A DNA stretch of 21,314 nt from Symbiodinium natans (lineage: Eukaryota; Sar; Dinophyceae; Suessiales; Symbiodiniaceae). The translations under genes were made by a program, and so were the position numbers. Positions 1-10,100 of this stretch are shown in pieces. How positions within the stretch are numbered: the stretch's first letter is position 1; each line of letters begins with the position of its first letter. The stretch covers positions 2,501-23,814 of the forward strand of contig CAJNDS010001308.1 of the NCBI GenBank assembly GCA_905221605.1, in the 5' to 3' direction. Below the pieces are notes generated by a model that made no database searches, was not told the DNA's origin, and worked only from the letters and a program-made list of their open reading frames with translations.

Positions 1-2890
1 TGTAATTAATGCTTTTCAGATGCTCATTTGTGTAAGGCATCAACTTAACCACGCCGACGTCCTCACGACCTGCGAGAAATGCACCCGCCGTGTGCCACGG
101 TCTGACGGTGTGATGAAGGCAGTGCAGAAGACTCTGACTGAACGCGCACTCTCTTATTTTCATTCGTGTAATGCAGGGCGCTCCAGGGCGAAGTGCCTTC
201 GCCCAGTCCATGATGATGCCTCAGATCTTTTTAGTACACTTAAGTGCTTGCTTATGTAACTTTACAAGCAAGTCACAGCTACGAGCTCATAGTAAGGTTC
301 ATCTGCGGCTTCTGCGTACGGCTGGAAGCAAGTCGAATGCACCCAACGCAGCCCGACTTAACAGTGTTGTGTTGTTTAGAAGTGCTAATGAAGCTCGTGC
401 GGAGGTCGTCAAATCTACGACGGCGGCATACTTGAGACGAAGGACGCGTGCTTTGTGGGAGTTAGCGAGAAGTATAAATACTGCTGCAGGAATATCTCTT
501 CTCGTCATGAACTTTGGCGCAACAAGCTCAGACTCGTCGGGTTCCTGTGGGAAATGTAGTAGAAGTGAATAAAATACATATGTAGTCAAAAAATCAGTTT
601 CTTTATTTTTATTTTAATTAGTATGTAACAGTGACACACTCTAGCTTGTGAACGACTCATGTATGCTACAGAATCCTTTCATGTGTTATGGATCTGAGGT
701 GACTCGCACCGCGTCTCCCGACATCTTGCGCACATGAACTAGTCCATCGCAGAAAAAGACAGAAGCCGTCTGCTCCTAAATCAAGCTCAAGAGCATCGTA
801 TGTGACGCTAACCGTCTGGGGTAATAGCGAAAGTATTTTCTGTTACTTGCTCGCAATGTTTAAGCTCAAGCAGCTTGCGCCAAATCAACGAAATTCGTAC
901 AAGGATACTTGGATGAATTTTCACGCGACCAGTGTACTATTGTTTTTGGTGGAGCTGAGGCTTATACGACTGCGTTCAGACCTCAGGCAGACATAGCGAA
1001 GGTTTAATACAAACAAGGGACAAGCTATCAGAGCATGTGGAGTGTGCTCAGGTGCATTGAGAAGCATATGTCTTTCGGAAGCACAAAAGCTTTTAATGTG
1101 ACAAACGTATACACGTGCGGCTCCTTGCATAAAAACTTAACTCCAAGGTCTTCGACTATGCGCTGGTCAAAGATGCGGTGGTTGATGGATGAAGATGGGC
1201 GTCTAAGCTGTGTTACTTATTTCTTTTTAAAATCTTGTCTCCAGAATAAAGATAAGGTTGAGCAGTGACTCCGAGCCGCCGACCTTCTCATCTTCTACGA
1301 GTCGCCGCTCAGCAAAAATATAATATTATAAAAAAACAAATAAAAAAAACAAAGAGGACCTGCGGTGCGTGTCCCTCGCTGGCGAACCGACGTGTGCCTT
1401 GACTGAACACATACAACAGCTTCTGACAAAATAATATGTGTTTATTCTGTGTATGAGTGTGCTGAGGACGTCTGACGCCGTGATCACACCCGCAGAGTTT
1501 TTGAAAGGGTACCCGAGCTTTATGTTTTGCCAGATTTATAAAAGTAAATTAACAATAGAAATGATAACTTATTTATATTGTTGCTTTTTCAAGGTATACT
1601 CCTCAGCACAGGGCAATCGATTGCGAAGCCAACGACATGTACCGGCCTGATGTTAAATATTGTTATTGTACTTATTCTATTTTGTGTATACAAACTTTAG
1701 ACTATATCAGGACACAGCAAGACGGACGCCGTCGTCGCGCAAGAAGCTGTTGGCATCTTACGTCAATTAATATATTGCAGATTTGCGACAATGACATGTC
1801 ATGTTCTGTATAGGGTTCGTCGATTCTGATGGACGCCTGACGAGGAGTGACATACATGATTAAATTGGTTAAGGTAAGTTTCTTTATCCATTCCTTTCTT
1901 TTGCAGGACGCACAAGAAGAACATCATGTCGGTTCACGAGGGCATCGGCGCTGACGTCCATGATGACCTTCAACCGTATCTTGAACATATGCTGTCAGAT
2001 TTATAATAATAAAAATGAAGGCAATCATATGTTAATAAATCTGCGAGGTATCATGCAAATGATTTCGTTCAGACGCAGCGTCTTCTGAACGTGGAGTTGC
2101 TACCTTAGTTTGCACTGCTTTGCTGTGCGCGCACACTTTTGCTTCTAGTGCAATTTCTAGCAGCCGAGGATTGCAGGCATTTAGCACTGGCGTCTATTTC
2201 AGCAGCTTGCTTAATATACTAAACTTAGAAGTTTATACACCGTCACTTTTTTTAGAAGTATGCTCCAAGGTCAACCTATGTGGTTAACCAGAGCATCGAG
2301 AAGTTGATCCAGATGGAGTAACGGCTTGAGTATACTTCTAGACCATATTAATGTGTTTGACGGATGCGTGTTTTAATTTTAAGGTCAAATGCAGCGGACG
2401 AAAACTGTGCCATTCTCTGGACGTGCAGGTCTTAAAATGTAAATTCTTGTATAGTGTTGAGCTTTGTCACCTATTTCAAATAACTTTAAGCATGACATGT
2501 TATCGACTATATGCTGCAAGGCATGACGATATGATGGATCCAGACATAAACGACAAGAATTTCAACTGGTATGATGGCCGCGATGAGTGTGGCCTGGCTT
2601 CTATTTACTCTCTTTGTATAATGTTTTGATCTTCGTACGTGCAGGGAACTCCATCGGGTTTTGCCTCAAGAAGAAGTCTATCCTGACCTGTGATCTGGAA
2701 ATGAGTCTTTGCTCCTTTTCTGCAATATATATTTCATTTAGATTGTTTTGAACGTGTCATGCTATAAGTTTTCTCAGGCGATGCTCCTTATAAACCCCTT
2801 CAAGCAAATCAACTTGCCAAGCAAACTGATGTTTGAGGGTTTATTGAAGAGTCATCAAGATCAAGGTGTTCAGATCTCTGGACAGTAGTT
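1..2890 (+). other. AT-rich region with exon-like pieces, possible intron-rich gene
   Basis: No long ORF exists, but several short protein-like frames follow acceptor-like signals on the plus strand. One begins at 20 after TTTTCAG and reads HADVLTTCEKCTRRVP. Another runs about 671-737 after CTACAG. A third is at 1718 after ACACAG (KTDAVVAQEAVGILRQL), faintly like an adaptin/HEAT helix pair. 1908-2006 follows TTCTTTTGCAG (HKKNIMSVHEGIGADV). 2256-2321 follows TTTTTTTAG (KYAPRSTYVVNQSIEKL). The last is 2778-2888, listed separately. GTAAGT at 1874 and TTGCAG ending at 1906 would bound a 33-base intron, which is unusually short. Most pieces lack a clear GT donor at their 3' end. Either this gene uses relaxed donors, as dinoflagellates can, or these are decayed fragments. 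I could not assemble one protein, and some pieces also read open on the other strand. Confidence 0.3.
2778..2888 (+). CDS. Exon-like fragment resembling the N-terminal myosin motor
   Basis: The frame opens right after an acceptor-like TTTTCTCAG and stops at TAG 2886-2888. It reads AMLLINPFKQINLPSKLMF and, further on, LLKSHQDQGVQISGQ. Myosin motors carry a strand ending in (V/I)NPFK or NPYK followed some 40 residues later by (D/N)Q.(V/I).ISGESGAGKT, the P-loop. Both signatures are here in one short frame, but the spacer is about 20 residues too short. The match breaks after ISG: Q and a stop replace the P-loop. I see no donor that would carry the reading on. It may therefore be an exon with a non-standard donor or, more likely, a broken myosin relic. 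The match is by eye only. Confidence 0.3.
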   Translation, partial: AMLLINPFKQINLPSKLMFEGLLKSHQDQGVQISGQ

Positions 2891-3550
2891 GTGCCATATG
2901 AGGCGGATCAGTCAGCCAGTGGGCACAAGCAGCTGGCTCTGCCTCTAGGTGCCAACAGTTTTTAGGTACTAGTTAGGCGCAGAGGGTTTAGGGTTTATGG
3001 TTTTGTTGTTTGTATATCATCTTGTGCTCTGGTAGTTGGCCCTACAGAGCCTTTAGACTTACAGCGTCCGGTGTCAAAGACACTTTGACAGAAGACGCGC
3101 TCATAACACTGCTCGACTAGGTGCGCCCACAACGACGCCGGAGCTCATGCCACCGGGGCATCGTACCCCTAATGCCTGTCCAAGCATATTTTTTTCATCT
3201 GCTTCATTCGATTCTGTTATATTCCTTTGCCGTTGCTAGCATCCTGTATTATATCTGTCTAGGCTCCGGGCTTAGGGTTTAGTGTCGTATCACAGATCTA
3301 AGGGTCTTTAGGGTTTGTCCGACGCACGCAGACGTGCCTAATCTTGACAAGTCAAATCCCCATTTTTTCCTTAAAACATGCGTAACTCCTCAAATTTGTA
3401 ACTGTCACTAATAGGTCATATGACGAAGATCTGCGTAGACTCACCTGGTTGAGGTCTGGCGTTGTGGGTTTCGGGCAGAATTACGAATTAGCAATGGTTT
3501 GGGATCTTCTTCTTGGACTTTCTTTCGTAACATCGGGTTTCGGGTATGAT

Positions 3551-3585
3551 CCTAAACCCTAAACCCTAAACCCTAAACCATAAAC
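3551..3585 (-). repeat. Telomere-type CCCTAAA tract (about 4-5 units)
   Basis: Near-perfect CCCTAAA units on the plus strand, the last reading CCATAAA, embedded in unique sequence. Confidence 0.9.
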
Positions 3586-3695
3586 AAGGTAAGCTTGCGA
3601 TGAACACGTGGGGCATTTGCAGCTCCCAGTCCGTGCGCGCGGAGTGCAGCTAATCCAAGCCACTTGTAGGAATCAATTCCCTTGGCAACCATCTT

Positions 3696-3742
3696 TAAGC
3701 CCTAAACCTTAAAGCATAAGCCCTAAACCCTAAGCCCTAAAA
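3696..3742 (-). repeat. Degenerate CCCTAAA-type tract
   Basis: Variants AAGCCCTAAA, CCTTAAA and CATAAG alternate with exact units, suggesting an older tract that has collected substitutions. Confidence 0.75.
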
Positions 3743-4336
3743 CTCCAGCTCTGAACGCAAAGGCCTGAAGCAGTTTTTGTGGTCACTGTAGTGGTGCATC
3801 AGGAAAATCAGGTACCCCGCCCCCCCTCTCAAATTACAAAAGAAAACATGGAAGGCGGGTGAACAGGTGGGTCAAAGTAAATCCCTGAGCTATAGACATC
3901 CGATCCTAAACTCTAGTAGCTGCCATCCATGATTGTAATACATGAAACCTGAAACCGTACTTTTTTAAAAAAACATTAAACTCTAAACATTAAACCAAAA
4001 ATTTTAAACCATAAATCTTAGACCTTAATTTTCAGCGTAACTGGCTACCAGAGCTTAGAGAAGCTGCAGCTTCCTGCAGCCTGCGTGCCGAAGCTTGCAG
4101 AGAAGATAAGTTTAAGGTTTATAGTTTGAAGCTTAGGGTTTTATAGTAGATTTTCTGGCTGTGTTTTCTCTGCTGCTTGAGCTTTGACTGCATACGTACC
4201 GGAGCCGCTGAGTAGCTGTATCGCATGATGAAAAGTCTATTGGCAAAGCATGCTTATTCTAATATATAGATTTATACTATTATTTTTTAATACACTTATA
4301 AAAAGTAAGCCAAAAGAACCCGAAAGGTCTCAGGCT

Positions 4337-4360
4337 CATATATATATATATGTGTGTATA
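4337..4360. repeat. TA/TG microsatellite
   Basis: Alternating TA followed by TGTGTGTATA in an AT-rich block. Confidence 0.9.
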
Positions 4361-4434
4361 ATAAAAAGAAGAAGAATAATCATGATGATAAAAAACATAA
4401 CTATATAATAATCATAAATAAATAACTAAATAAA

Positions 4435-4454
4435 CATATATATATATATATATA
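4435..4454. repeat. TA microsatellite
   Basis: An uninterrupted run of about ten TA dinucleotides. Confidence 0.9.
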
Positions 4455-4596
4455 AATTAGATTTATATTTGTTATAATGCACAAGCAGCAAGGTATTTGT
4501 TGACGAGATCAGGGGGAAATGTTGATCGTTCGCGCGCCTGGGCCAAGCTGCGGTTGGACATGGCATTTGATTTGCAGCATCTCACGTTGAAACCTG

Positions 4597-4664
4597 AACC
4601 CTAAACCCTAAACCCTAAACCCTAAACCCTAAACCCTAAACCCCAAACCTTAAACCTAAACCCT
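4597..4664 (-). repeat. Telomere-type CCCTAAA tract (about 9 units)
   Basis: Exact CCCTAAA units with drift at the right end (CCCCAAA, CCTTAAA), ending in CCCTTTATTG. Confidence 0.95.
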
Positions 4665-4754
4665 TTATTGGCAGGTACGTTTTTCATTGGCATGTGTCAA
4701 GTGTGACACATCGTATCAAGCAACAAAGGCAGTTGTGCATATGAGCGAATCTAG

Positions 4755-5390
4755 GTAGGAAGGGGCATCCTAGGAATCATACAGGAGAGGACACACCATC
4801 TGCGCCCTTTCGGACCTCGCCTTGCGCGGCATTTGCGGCAATCGAAAGATGTCGTGCACATGGTGCACTGGGCGTATGATTCATTCTGCTAATCTTCTGC
4901 AGGTCGCATTGATCATCAACGGGCGCTTGTGCAAACAGCCATGTGTGGCGTGCAAAACACGACCCCTACTTTCATGGCGGAAAACATTGTGCATGATTCG
5001 AAAGTGTGACGTTTCATCATGTCGCTGATCAGGATCAGGCCTGTGCGGGCACTGCTTTGCAAAACCCAGTTCCCAACTGGTGGGAAACTCGGATACTGGT
5101 CTGGACGCGGGGTTTGCTTGGAAGCTTGCCTGGGGCTGTGAGACTCGGGGTTCAGGGAATGTGGATGATGGTGTTGTGCAGCTTCCGCGTCTCATCCTGA
5201 CCACCCGATACATTGGAAGCCAGACTGCGAGTCAGACTTGAGCTTGAAAGTGAGCACGGGATCGCAGGTAGCTGGCGCTGTTTGCACCGTTCACAACTTT
5301 GGGGCATTGCCAGGGAATGAGAATAAGACGAACTTGGCTTCTTTTGGAAGGCCTTGGTCCCTGGACAGCAGCACCAAGAGAGGGTGAGTC
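4755..5390. other. Ambiguous coding-like region
   Basis: Plus strand: a frame from about 4755 reads LRPFGPRLARHLRQSKDVV and continues past one TAA (4890-4892) in the same frame as RIDHQRALVQTAMCGVQ before a TGA near 5008. A second frame runs about 5027-5241. A third, 5268-5383, follows GATCGCAG, reads VHNFGALPGNENKTNLASF and ends at a textbook donor, AGAGAGG before GTGAGT at 5384. Minus strand: a competing 110-codon ATG frame spans 5213-4881 and reads MYRVVRMRRGSCTTPSSTF at its start. I recognise no family on either strand and cannot choose between them. The 5268-5383 exon has the best splice signals. Confidence 0.25.
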
Positions 5391-5671
5391 GTCACACATT
5401 GCCAAGCTGGCCGCAAGGTGCTTCCTTGTAAGCAGCCGGAGATACAATCCCCCTGTTAACAGTAGGTCTTCGCGATTTCGGGTAACATGGGTCTCCACCT
5501 ATTTATTTGGGTCTCCTGGACCTTTTCTGGGAGGGTCGCTCAGGGTCTAAAAACAAGGTCCCGTGAGAGACGCCGATCTCGCGCGAGGGTCAAACATGAA
5601 CGTCCGAGAAATATATAGGACCGATTTTTAGAATCTCTCCCCCCCCCCTAAACACAGCACGTCTTAACCTG

Positions 5672-6299
5672 AACCCGGAGGAAGGAAAATAGCAGCCTGC
5701 AGGAGCTCGGGCCACCGGTGTCTCACCCGCAAGACGCGCAGCAGGAACTAGTGCAGGCAACCGCCGCTTCTGAAGCGGTGCAACACCGACAGCAAGAACA
5801 CCTGCCACCCATCTGCCAACATGGGGCCTGGTGCAGGCGACCTGCATGACTGCTTGAGCAGTGGTTTGTGGTAGTGCTCCGGGTGCCCTCAAGGGGCAGC
5901 TTGTGCGCGATGTCTGCCATGGGACGTTGGTGTAAATTTTCTCACGTGTTGTGCTGCCCGACACCCCAAACTCGTGGATGAATCTGGAGGCGGTGGCCGT
6001 GCCTGAAATAGTATGCTAAAATATCAGTTGCGCATGTGCTGCCGTTGCAGCCGTTGCAGCCGTTGCAGCCTTCACCAGCAGCTCTTGTGGCTGATTTACC
6101 ATCAGCTCAGATTGAACCATTTGGCAGGTTTCCTGAAGCCCTGCCTTCGTCGAGGCGTGTCACATAATTTCTGGCCCAACATGAGCAGACTCTTGGGGAA
6201 GAGAGGGGTTCAAAGCGAGGGTCGTTTGCAAGTTGCAACCCTCCCCAAACGTGCCATAGCGAACCATTCCCGTCACTACTGCCAGGTTCCGAAACGTAG
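5672..6299 (+). pseudogene. Gln/Pro-rich coding-like frame with internal stops
   Basis: One reading frame stays protein-like over about 630 bases but is broken by TGA at 5847, TGA near 5979, TAG at 6009, TAA at 6165 and TAG at 6297. Its pieces are rich in Gln, Pro and Ala: DAQQELVQATAASEAVQHRQ around 5745-5805, LPLQPLQPLQPSPAALVADL at about 6039-6098 over a 9-base tandem repeat, and HEQTLGEERGSKRGSF after 6165. Stops are somewhat rarer than chance would give, which fits a decayed gene or exons read through introns. GC-rich non-coding DNA can also look like this. No family is recognised. Confidence 0.2.
6040..6069 (+). repeat. 9-base tandem repeat GCCGTTGCA x3
   Basis: Three adjacent copies of GCCGTTGCA followed by a partial copy. 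Confidence 0.85.
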
Positions 6300-6317
6300 T
6301 GGTGGGCTGCATTTGTT

Positions 6318-6978
6318 TCAAGGGGTGACGGCCAGTATCGTCTAGAGTTGTTCATTCTTGCAACGCATGCTTCCCAGTGCAGGGCGCTCCCAGTGCTCCC
6401 CAGTTCTTTCCGTGCCCAGCGCAGCATCCAGTGCCCAGTTTCTAACACACTTGGTGTGTGCCTACACCTGTCTACTGGATCGCCCTCTTCCCTACTTACA
6501 GGGCCTGCCTGTCCACTTCCAAGCCACTGCGCAGCATGGCAACCCGCAGCGTGGCGAGGAATTCGGCGAACGGGTCCAGAGAACGGCGTGAAGGGAGGCT
6601 CAAACAGCTGCTGGGTAAGCTAAGCTTCCCCAAGCCACGAAAAAAACGCCTGCGTGGCCGCTTCGACCCGCCCTTAAAGCATCTGGTAGCAAAGGCTGCT
6701 CTGGCCACTCACCTTTCCGCACGTAGTGCAGGATGTTCTGTTGCACAGTCGCCTGCACCAGTATTGAATTCTTATTCTTTCTGCAATTTGAGGGTCGCCC
6801 GTGTCCCTGTGTTCGTTAAGCATGGCATCCTCACTATCCTCACTGCTCCCTTGTGTTAGATGTCCTGACGTGTCGACTGTCGTGTCGACCGTCGTGTCGA
6901 CCGTAAAGGCAAATGTCTTGCCGAGATACGGATCGCCACGTGTCCTAGAGAGATCCAGCAAAGCCAGCACGCTTTCAT
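6318..6978 (+). repeat. Tandem segmental duplication, copy A (about 661 bp)
   Basis: This segment aligns along its full length with 7005-7551. Shared landmarks in order are AGTATCGTCTAGAGTTGTTC, a block at about 6394-6458 nearly identical to 7078-7142, CAGCATGGCAACCCGCA, CAAACAGCTGCTGGGTAAGC, ATCTGGTAGCAAAGGCTGCT and the closing AGCAAAGCCAGCA. An ATG frame inside (to 6859) reads MATRSVARNSANGSRERR, but copy B differs by a 4-base length change in that frame, which argues against a conserved protein. Copy A alone carries a threefold GTCGTGTCGACC repeat near 6871-6902. Confidence 0.9.
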
Positions 6979-7004
6979 AAGGTGCTTACAGCATGAGGTC
7001 AGGT

Positions 7005-7551
7005 CCAAGGGGGTGATGCCCAGTATCGTCTAGAGTTGTTCATTCTCGCAACGCGTGCTTCCCAGGGCTTTCCCAGTGCTCCCCAGTTCTTTCCGTGCCC
7101 AGCGCAGCATCCAGTGCCCAGTTTCTAACACACTTGGTGTGCGCCTTCAACTGTCTGCTGGATCGCCAATCCCTGTCCCAGCATGGCAACCCGCAATGTG
7201 GCGAGGAATTCGGAGAACAGGTCCAGAGAACGGCGTGGAGGCTCAAACAGCTGCTGGGTAAGCTAAGCTTCCCCAAGCCACAGCAACTAGCCGCAACTAG
7301 CCTGCATGCCCCCTTGGACCCTTAAGGATCTGGTAGCAAAGGCTGCTCTGGCCTCTCACCTTTCCGCAAAGTAGTGCAGGCTGTGTTCGTGAAGCATGGC
7401 GTCCTCACAGTCCTCGCTGGTCCCCTGTTTTGGAAATAGCTACACTCGTGGATTCGTGTCAACGGCCGTGTCGACCATAAAAGCACTTGCCGAGATGCGG
7501 CATCTTTTCCGCGTGCTCGAGAGAGCGCAAGCAAAGCCAGCAGTCTTTCAT
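7005..7551 (+). repeat. Tandem segmental duplication, copy B (about 547 bp)
   Basis: Second copy of 6318-6978, separated from it by 26 bases. It lacks several internal stretches of copy A, including one between the CTGGATCGCC and CAGCATGGCAACC landmarks, and has a single GTGTCGACC. No frame is conserved between the copies. I see no polymerase III promoter boxes or A-rich tail, so a SINE is not supported. Confidence 0.9.
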
Positions 7552-7777
7552 CGCCAAATTTCTTTTTGAGTCATAGAGTGTCAGGTTCACAAGATTCTGC
7601 GATCATGCACATCCATGTGCCTGGTCCTCCTCGGAAGATGGTCACCGTCTACGTGGCATGTGGTCCACTGCAGGCGTGTTCCTGAGACTCGCAAGTTGGA
7701 TGCTTTGAAGCAGGCGGATTTGGAGTACGTTTCGGAGTTGAGGGTTTCAAGCTTACATAGCATTCAGGATTTAAGGG

Positions 7778-7855
7778 TTTCCGAACATAGGGGGTACCCT
7801 TGAAGGGGATTCGATTTTATTTGGGGTATACAAGGGGTACCCCTATGTTGGGAAA
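7778..7855. mobile_element. Short hairpin / inverted-repeat element
   Basis: The left arm AACATAGGGGGTACCCTTG (7784-7802) pairs with CAAGGGGTACCCCTATGTT (7831-7849) with one mismatch and one offset base. The loop is 28 bases and AT-rich. Pairing extends outward through TTTCC and GGGAA to about 7778 and 7855. The size and structure fit a miniature inverted-repeat element; no second copy is seen in the window. Confidence 0.55.
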
Positions 7856-8218
7856 TGCCCATTTACGGTCCAGTGTGGCATCTAGGGGGTTAGTCCATGC
7901 TTTGGCTGCAGGAAAGCATAGGTGCCTTCGAGCCTGGCTTCTGAATGCCCCGAGCAGACCGCGCGTGCTCCATGGAGCAAAAACCCTTCCCTCCTGGCCT
8001 TTGGCCAAACTCTTTCGGGGTTTGAGGCCCTTCGGGTTTTAGCATCGGCTCAGCTCTAAGCTCTAGTGGTTTAGGACCGGGTGTTTTTGGTAAGGTCAGT
8101 ACTTTCAGGGAGAGAGGGTGACGCGGGTGACCCGGCCGAAGACTTCCCATCCCTGGGCCTCCCAAGCCTGGCATTTCATGCTCGACTCGCATCTGGCGCA
8201 GGATTCAGTCAGGTTTCG

Positions 8219-8289
8219 TTTAGGGTTTAGGGTTTAGGGTTTAGGGTTTAGGGTTTAGGGTTTAGGGTTTAGGGTTTAGGGTTTAGGGG
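8219..8289 (+). repeat. Telomere-type TTTAGGG tract (about 10 perfect units)
   Basis: Uninterrupted TTTAGGG units in G-rich orientation on the plus strand. Confidence 0.97.
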
Positions 8290-8508
8290 TCTCTGGGTAA
8301 GTTGGAAGCTGCCCCGAGAGCACCTGCCTGTGTAGGATGTCCTCCTAAGCCTGGCTTCCAGTCGGGTCCGACTGTGGTTGTCCTTGAGACATTTCTTGCT
8401 GAACATGGCCAAGGCATGCTGGTGACCGGATGCTGCAGTGGAAGAGGGTGCTGTTTTGTGTGGCACGCTCCTTCAAGGACTTGCTCGCATCATTGAGTGG
8501 TATTTGGC

Positions 8509-8910
8509 ATGGACAGACTGCTTGCTGAATTGGCTGCACCTTCAATTTTGGCACTTGACACGTTTTCCTTCGAGTGGAAGTTGTGGCGCGCTGGCTGTGG
8601 AAAGCACGGTGAGGCTCCGAGATGTGCTGCAGAGCAGTCAGACCTGGAATCGCTGCCGTTCAGGGCCCCCCTGCAGAGATGGACGTCGGCAGCGCCATGT
8701 AAAGAGCTGGTTCATCTAGGCAGGCACGTCTCGGAGAGAGGTACCTTCACCACTGCTGAAAAGTTCCTCTTGATCTGCTGTTGCAGTCCTTTCAAATGCT
8801 CAAGAGCCTTAGAAGACCTTGGCTTTGGCAAATTCCCACCACCTCAGCACAGTGTTCTGGCCCATATTTGCCAGCCATCAGAAGGGGATCAGCCCAGCGA
8901 CTTTTGCTGA
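8509..8910 (+). CDS. Possible hypothetical protein, about 133 aa
   Basis: An ATG frame of about 133 codons starts MDRLLAELAAPSILALDTF and ends at TGA 8908-8910. It has several cysteines (a CCC triplet and scattered single ones) and no recognisable domain, signal peptide or membrane helix. Third-position G/C is weaker than in the AAA-family gene, and shorter competing frames overlap it. No intron signal decides its limits. It may be real, part of a spliced gene, or chance in a GC-rich stretch. Confidence 0.25.
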   Translation: MDRLLAELAAPSILALDTFSFEWKLWRAGCGKHGEAPRCAAEQSDLESLPFRAPLQRWTSAAPCKELVHLGRHVSERGTFTTAEKFLLICCCSPFKCSRALEDLGFGKFPPPQHSVLAHICQPSEGDQPSDFC

Positions 8911-9156
8911 TGGCTCTGCTCACACCGCTGTTTGCTGTGCCTTGTACTTCGCAGTATACTGTACTTCACCCAAAAGCACAAAGGTACACTAGAATATAGT
9001 TTCCAGAAACTCTAGTCGACTCTCTGCAAGTAGACGACGCTGGAGGCAAGGGCCAAGTCAAGTTCCAGCCTTGAGCTCAAGAGTTTCAACGCAGGCAGGC
9101 CCATCTTGCCCTATCAGGAAATACAAGTGCAATGATCCAAGGCTACCGAGGCGGAG

Positions 9157-9196
9157 TTTAGGGTTTAGGGTTTAGTGTTTAGGGGTTAGGGTTTAG
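9157..9196 (+). repeat. Telomere-type TTTAGGG tract (about 6 units, some variant)
   Basis: TTTAGGG units with TTTAGTG and TTTAGGGG variants. Confidence 0.9.
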
Positions 9197-9272
9197 CTGT
9201 CGGCCGGGCATCTTTCTGTGGCTCCCGAGAACTTCCAGCTTGCAAAGCCTAGCTGCCTTCAACAATGACAAG

Positions 9273-9381
9273 GTGGGGGTTGGTTTTAAATTATGGTCCG
9301 TTTTGGGGCACCCTAAATATTAAGAGACAAAAACTACCACAGGGCCCAAAAAAGGGACCATGATTTAGAACAATCCCCCAT
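9273..9381. mobile_element. 109 bp inverted-repeat element, family 1 copy 1
   Basis: The left arm (9273-9308) contains TTTTAAATTATGGTCCGTTT. The right arm (9345-9381) is its imperfect complement, containing AAAAGGGACCATGATTTAGA. The arms are about 36 bp and the centre contains CCCTAAATATTAAGAGAC. A second copy of nearly the same length lies at 18725-18834, which supports a non-autonomous MITE-like family. No transposase is visible in the window. Confidence 0.7.
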
Positions 9382-9571
9382 GTCTTCTTGCCCTTCGCGA
9401 TGGAACGTTAAGGCCCCAAACCCTGCCACAACTCGCAGGTTCGAGTAGTGTTGATGCCGGCTCACACCTGGAACTTGCAGAAGGAGACTTTTGTGGGCCG
9501 CCTTCTTCAGGCTTGTCGCCGTCTTATTCCGGGCTTGTAAGCAGGCTGGAGCTCAACTCATGCTGTGCAGC

Positions 9572-9859
9572 CTAACCCTGAGGTCGTGTGTCTAACCTGA
9601 GTGCACAAAGCGTTACGGCCCCCGATGAAGCTTCAAGACGACAGGCCTCACTGTCTTTGACACGTCCGTCGCCGGCTTTCGCAGCGTTCTGCATGTAACT
9701 CCGTTTGGAGACACGTGCCTCTTGCACAGAGGTGCTGCAACCGTTCAGCCAGTCCGCATACGCCACGTCGCTGTTGTAACCCTGCTGTGTGGACGCCACT
9801 CTGTTCAGCAGGCATCCTGAAGATGTTGCCTGCAGGGAAGGCGGTGCATTTCGGAACTC
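9572..9859 (-). CDS. Coding-like segment, unknown protein (about 95 codons)
   Basis: On the minus strand a frame stays open from just after a TAG at 9862-9860 down to TAG at 9574-9572. It has no ATG near its start, which fits an internal or terminal exon; CTTAG before 9859 or CCCTGCAG before about 9831 could be the acceptor. Readable parts are GYNSDVAYADWLNGCSTSV and QEARVSKRSYMQNAAKAGDG, a natural hydrophilic composition. No family is recognised. It has the same orientation as the two coding-like segments at 10101-10391 and 11068-11650, so all could belong to one minus-strand gene. An overlapping minus-strand frame at 9648-9965 is judged a shadow. Confidence 0.35.
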   Translation of the reverse strand, partial: EFRNAPPSLQATSSGCLLNRVASTQQGYNSDVAYADWLNGCSTSVQEARVSKRSYMQNAAKAGDGRVKDSEACRLEASSGAVTLCALRLDTRPQG

Positions 9860-10100
9860 CTAAGCTCCGTAATCCCGGGAAACGCAACACGTTGACTGCG
9901 CTGGCGCAACACAGGAGCCGTCTCCCGCGCTGAATCGGCCGCAAGCTCAGCCCACGAGAGGGCACAAGCAGAACCTGCTTTCAGTGCGGACTTCCAAGAG
10001 AACACAGCTGCCAAAGTCCTGATGGCTTGAAGCCCAGCAAACCGTGTCGTACCCTCTGCGAGTCGCGATCTGGCGGTTTCTGCAAACGTGGGCTCTAGGC

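Larger units (their letters stand above)
2889..4750. other. Non-coding stretch with degenerate heptamers and AT-rich microsatellites
   Basis: I see no gene here. The stretch holds scattered single or few-copy TTTAGGG/CCCTAAA units (about 2985, 3270, 3300, 3551-3585, 3696-3742, 4597-4664). A block around 3960-4030 contains degenerate AAACCTTA/AAACATTA variants. An AT-rich block covers about 4255-4480 with two TA microsatellites. Confidence 0.6.

Noticed and set aside
5590-5964. 124-codon minus-strand frame
   Set aside because: It starts at a GTG rather than ATG and overlaps a more protein-like plus-strand frame; its composition is simply GC-rich.
6458-6859. 133-codon frame in duplication copy A
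   Set aside because: Copy B breaks the most protein-like frame of this region with a 4-base length difference, and the reading frames differ between copies; no domain is visible.
9430-9460. GGTTCGAGT, resembling a tRNA B box
   Set aside because: No matching A box, acceptor stem or anticodon arm could be found around it.
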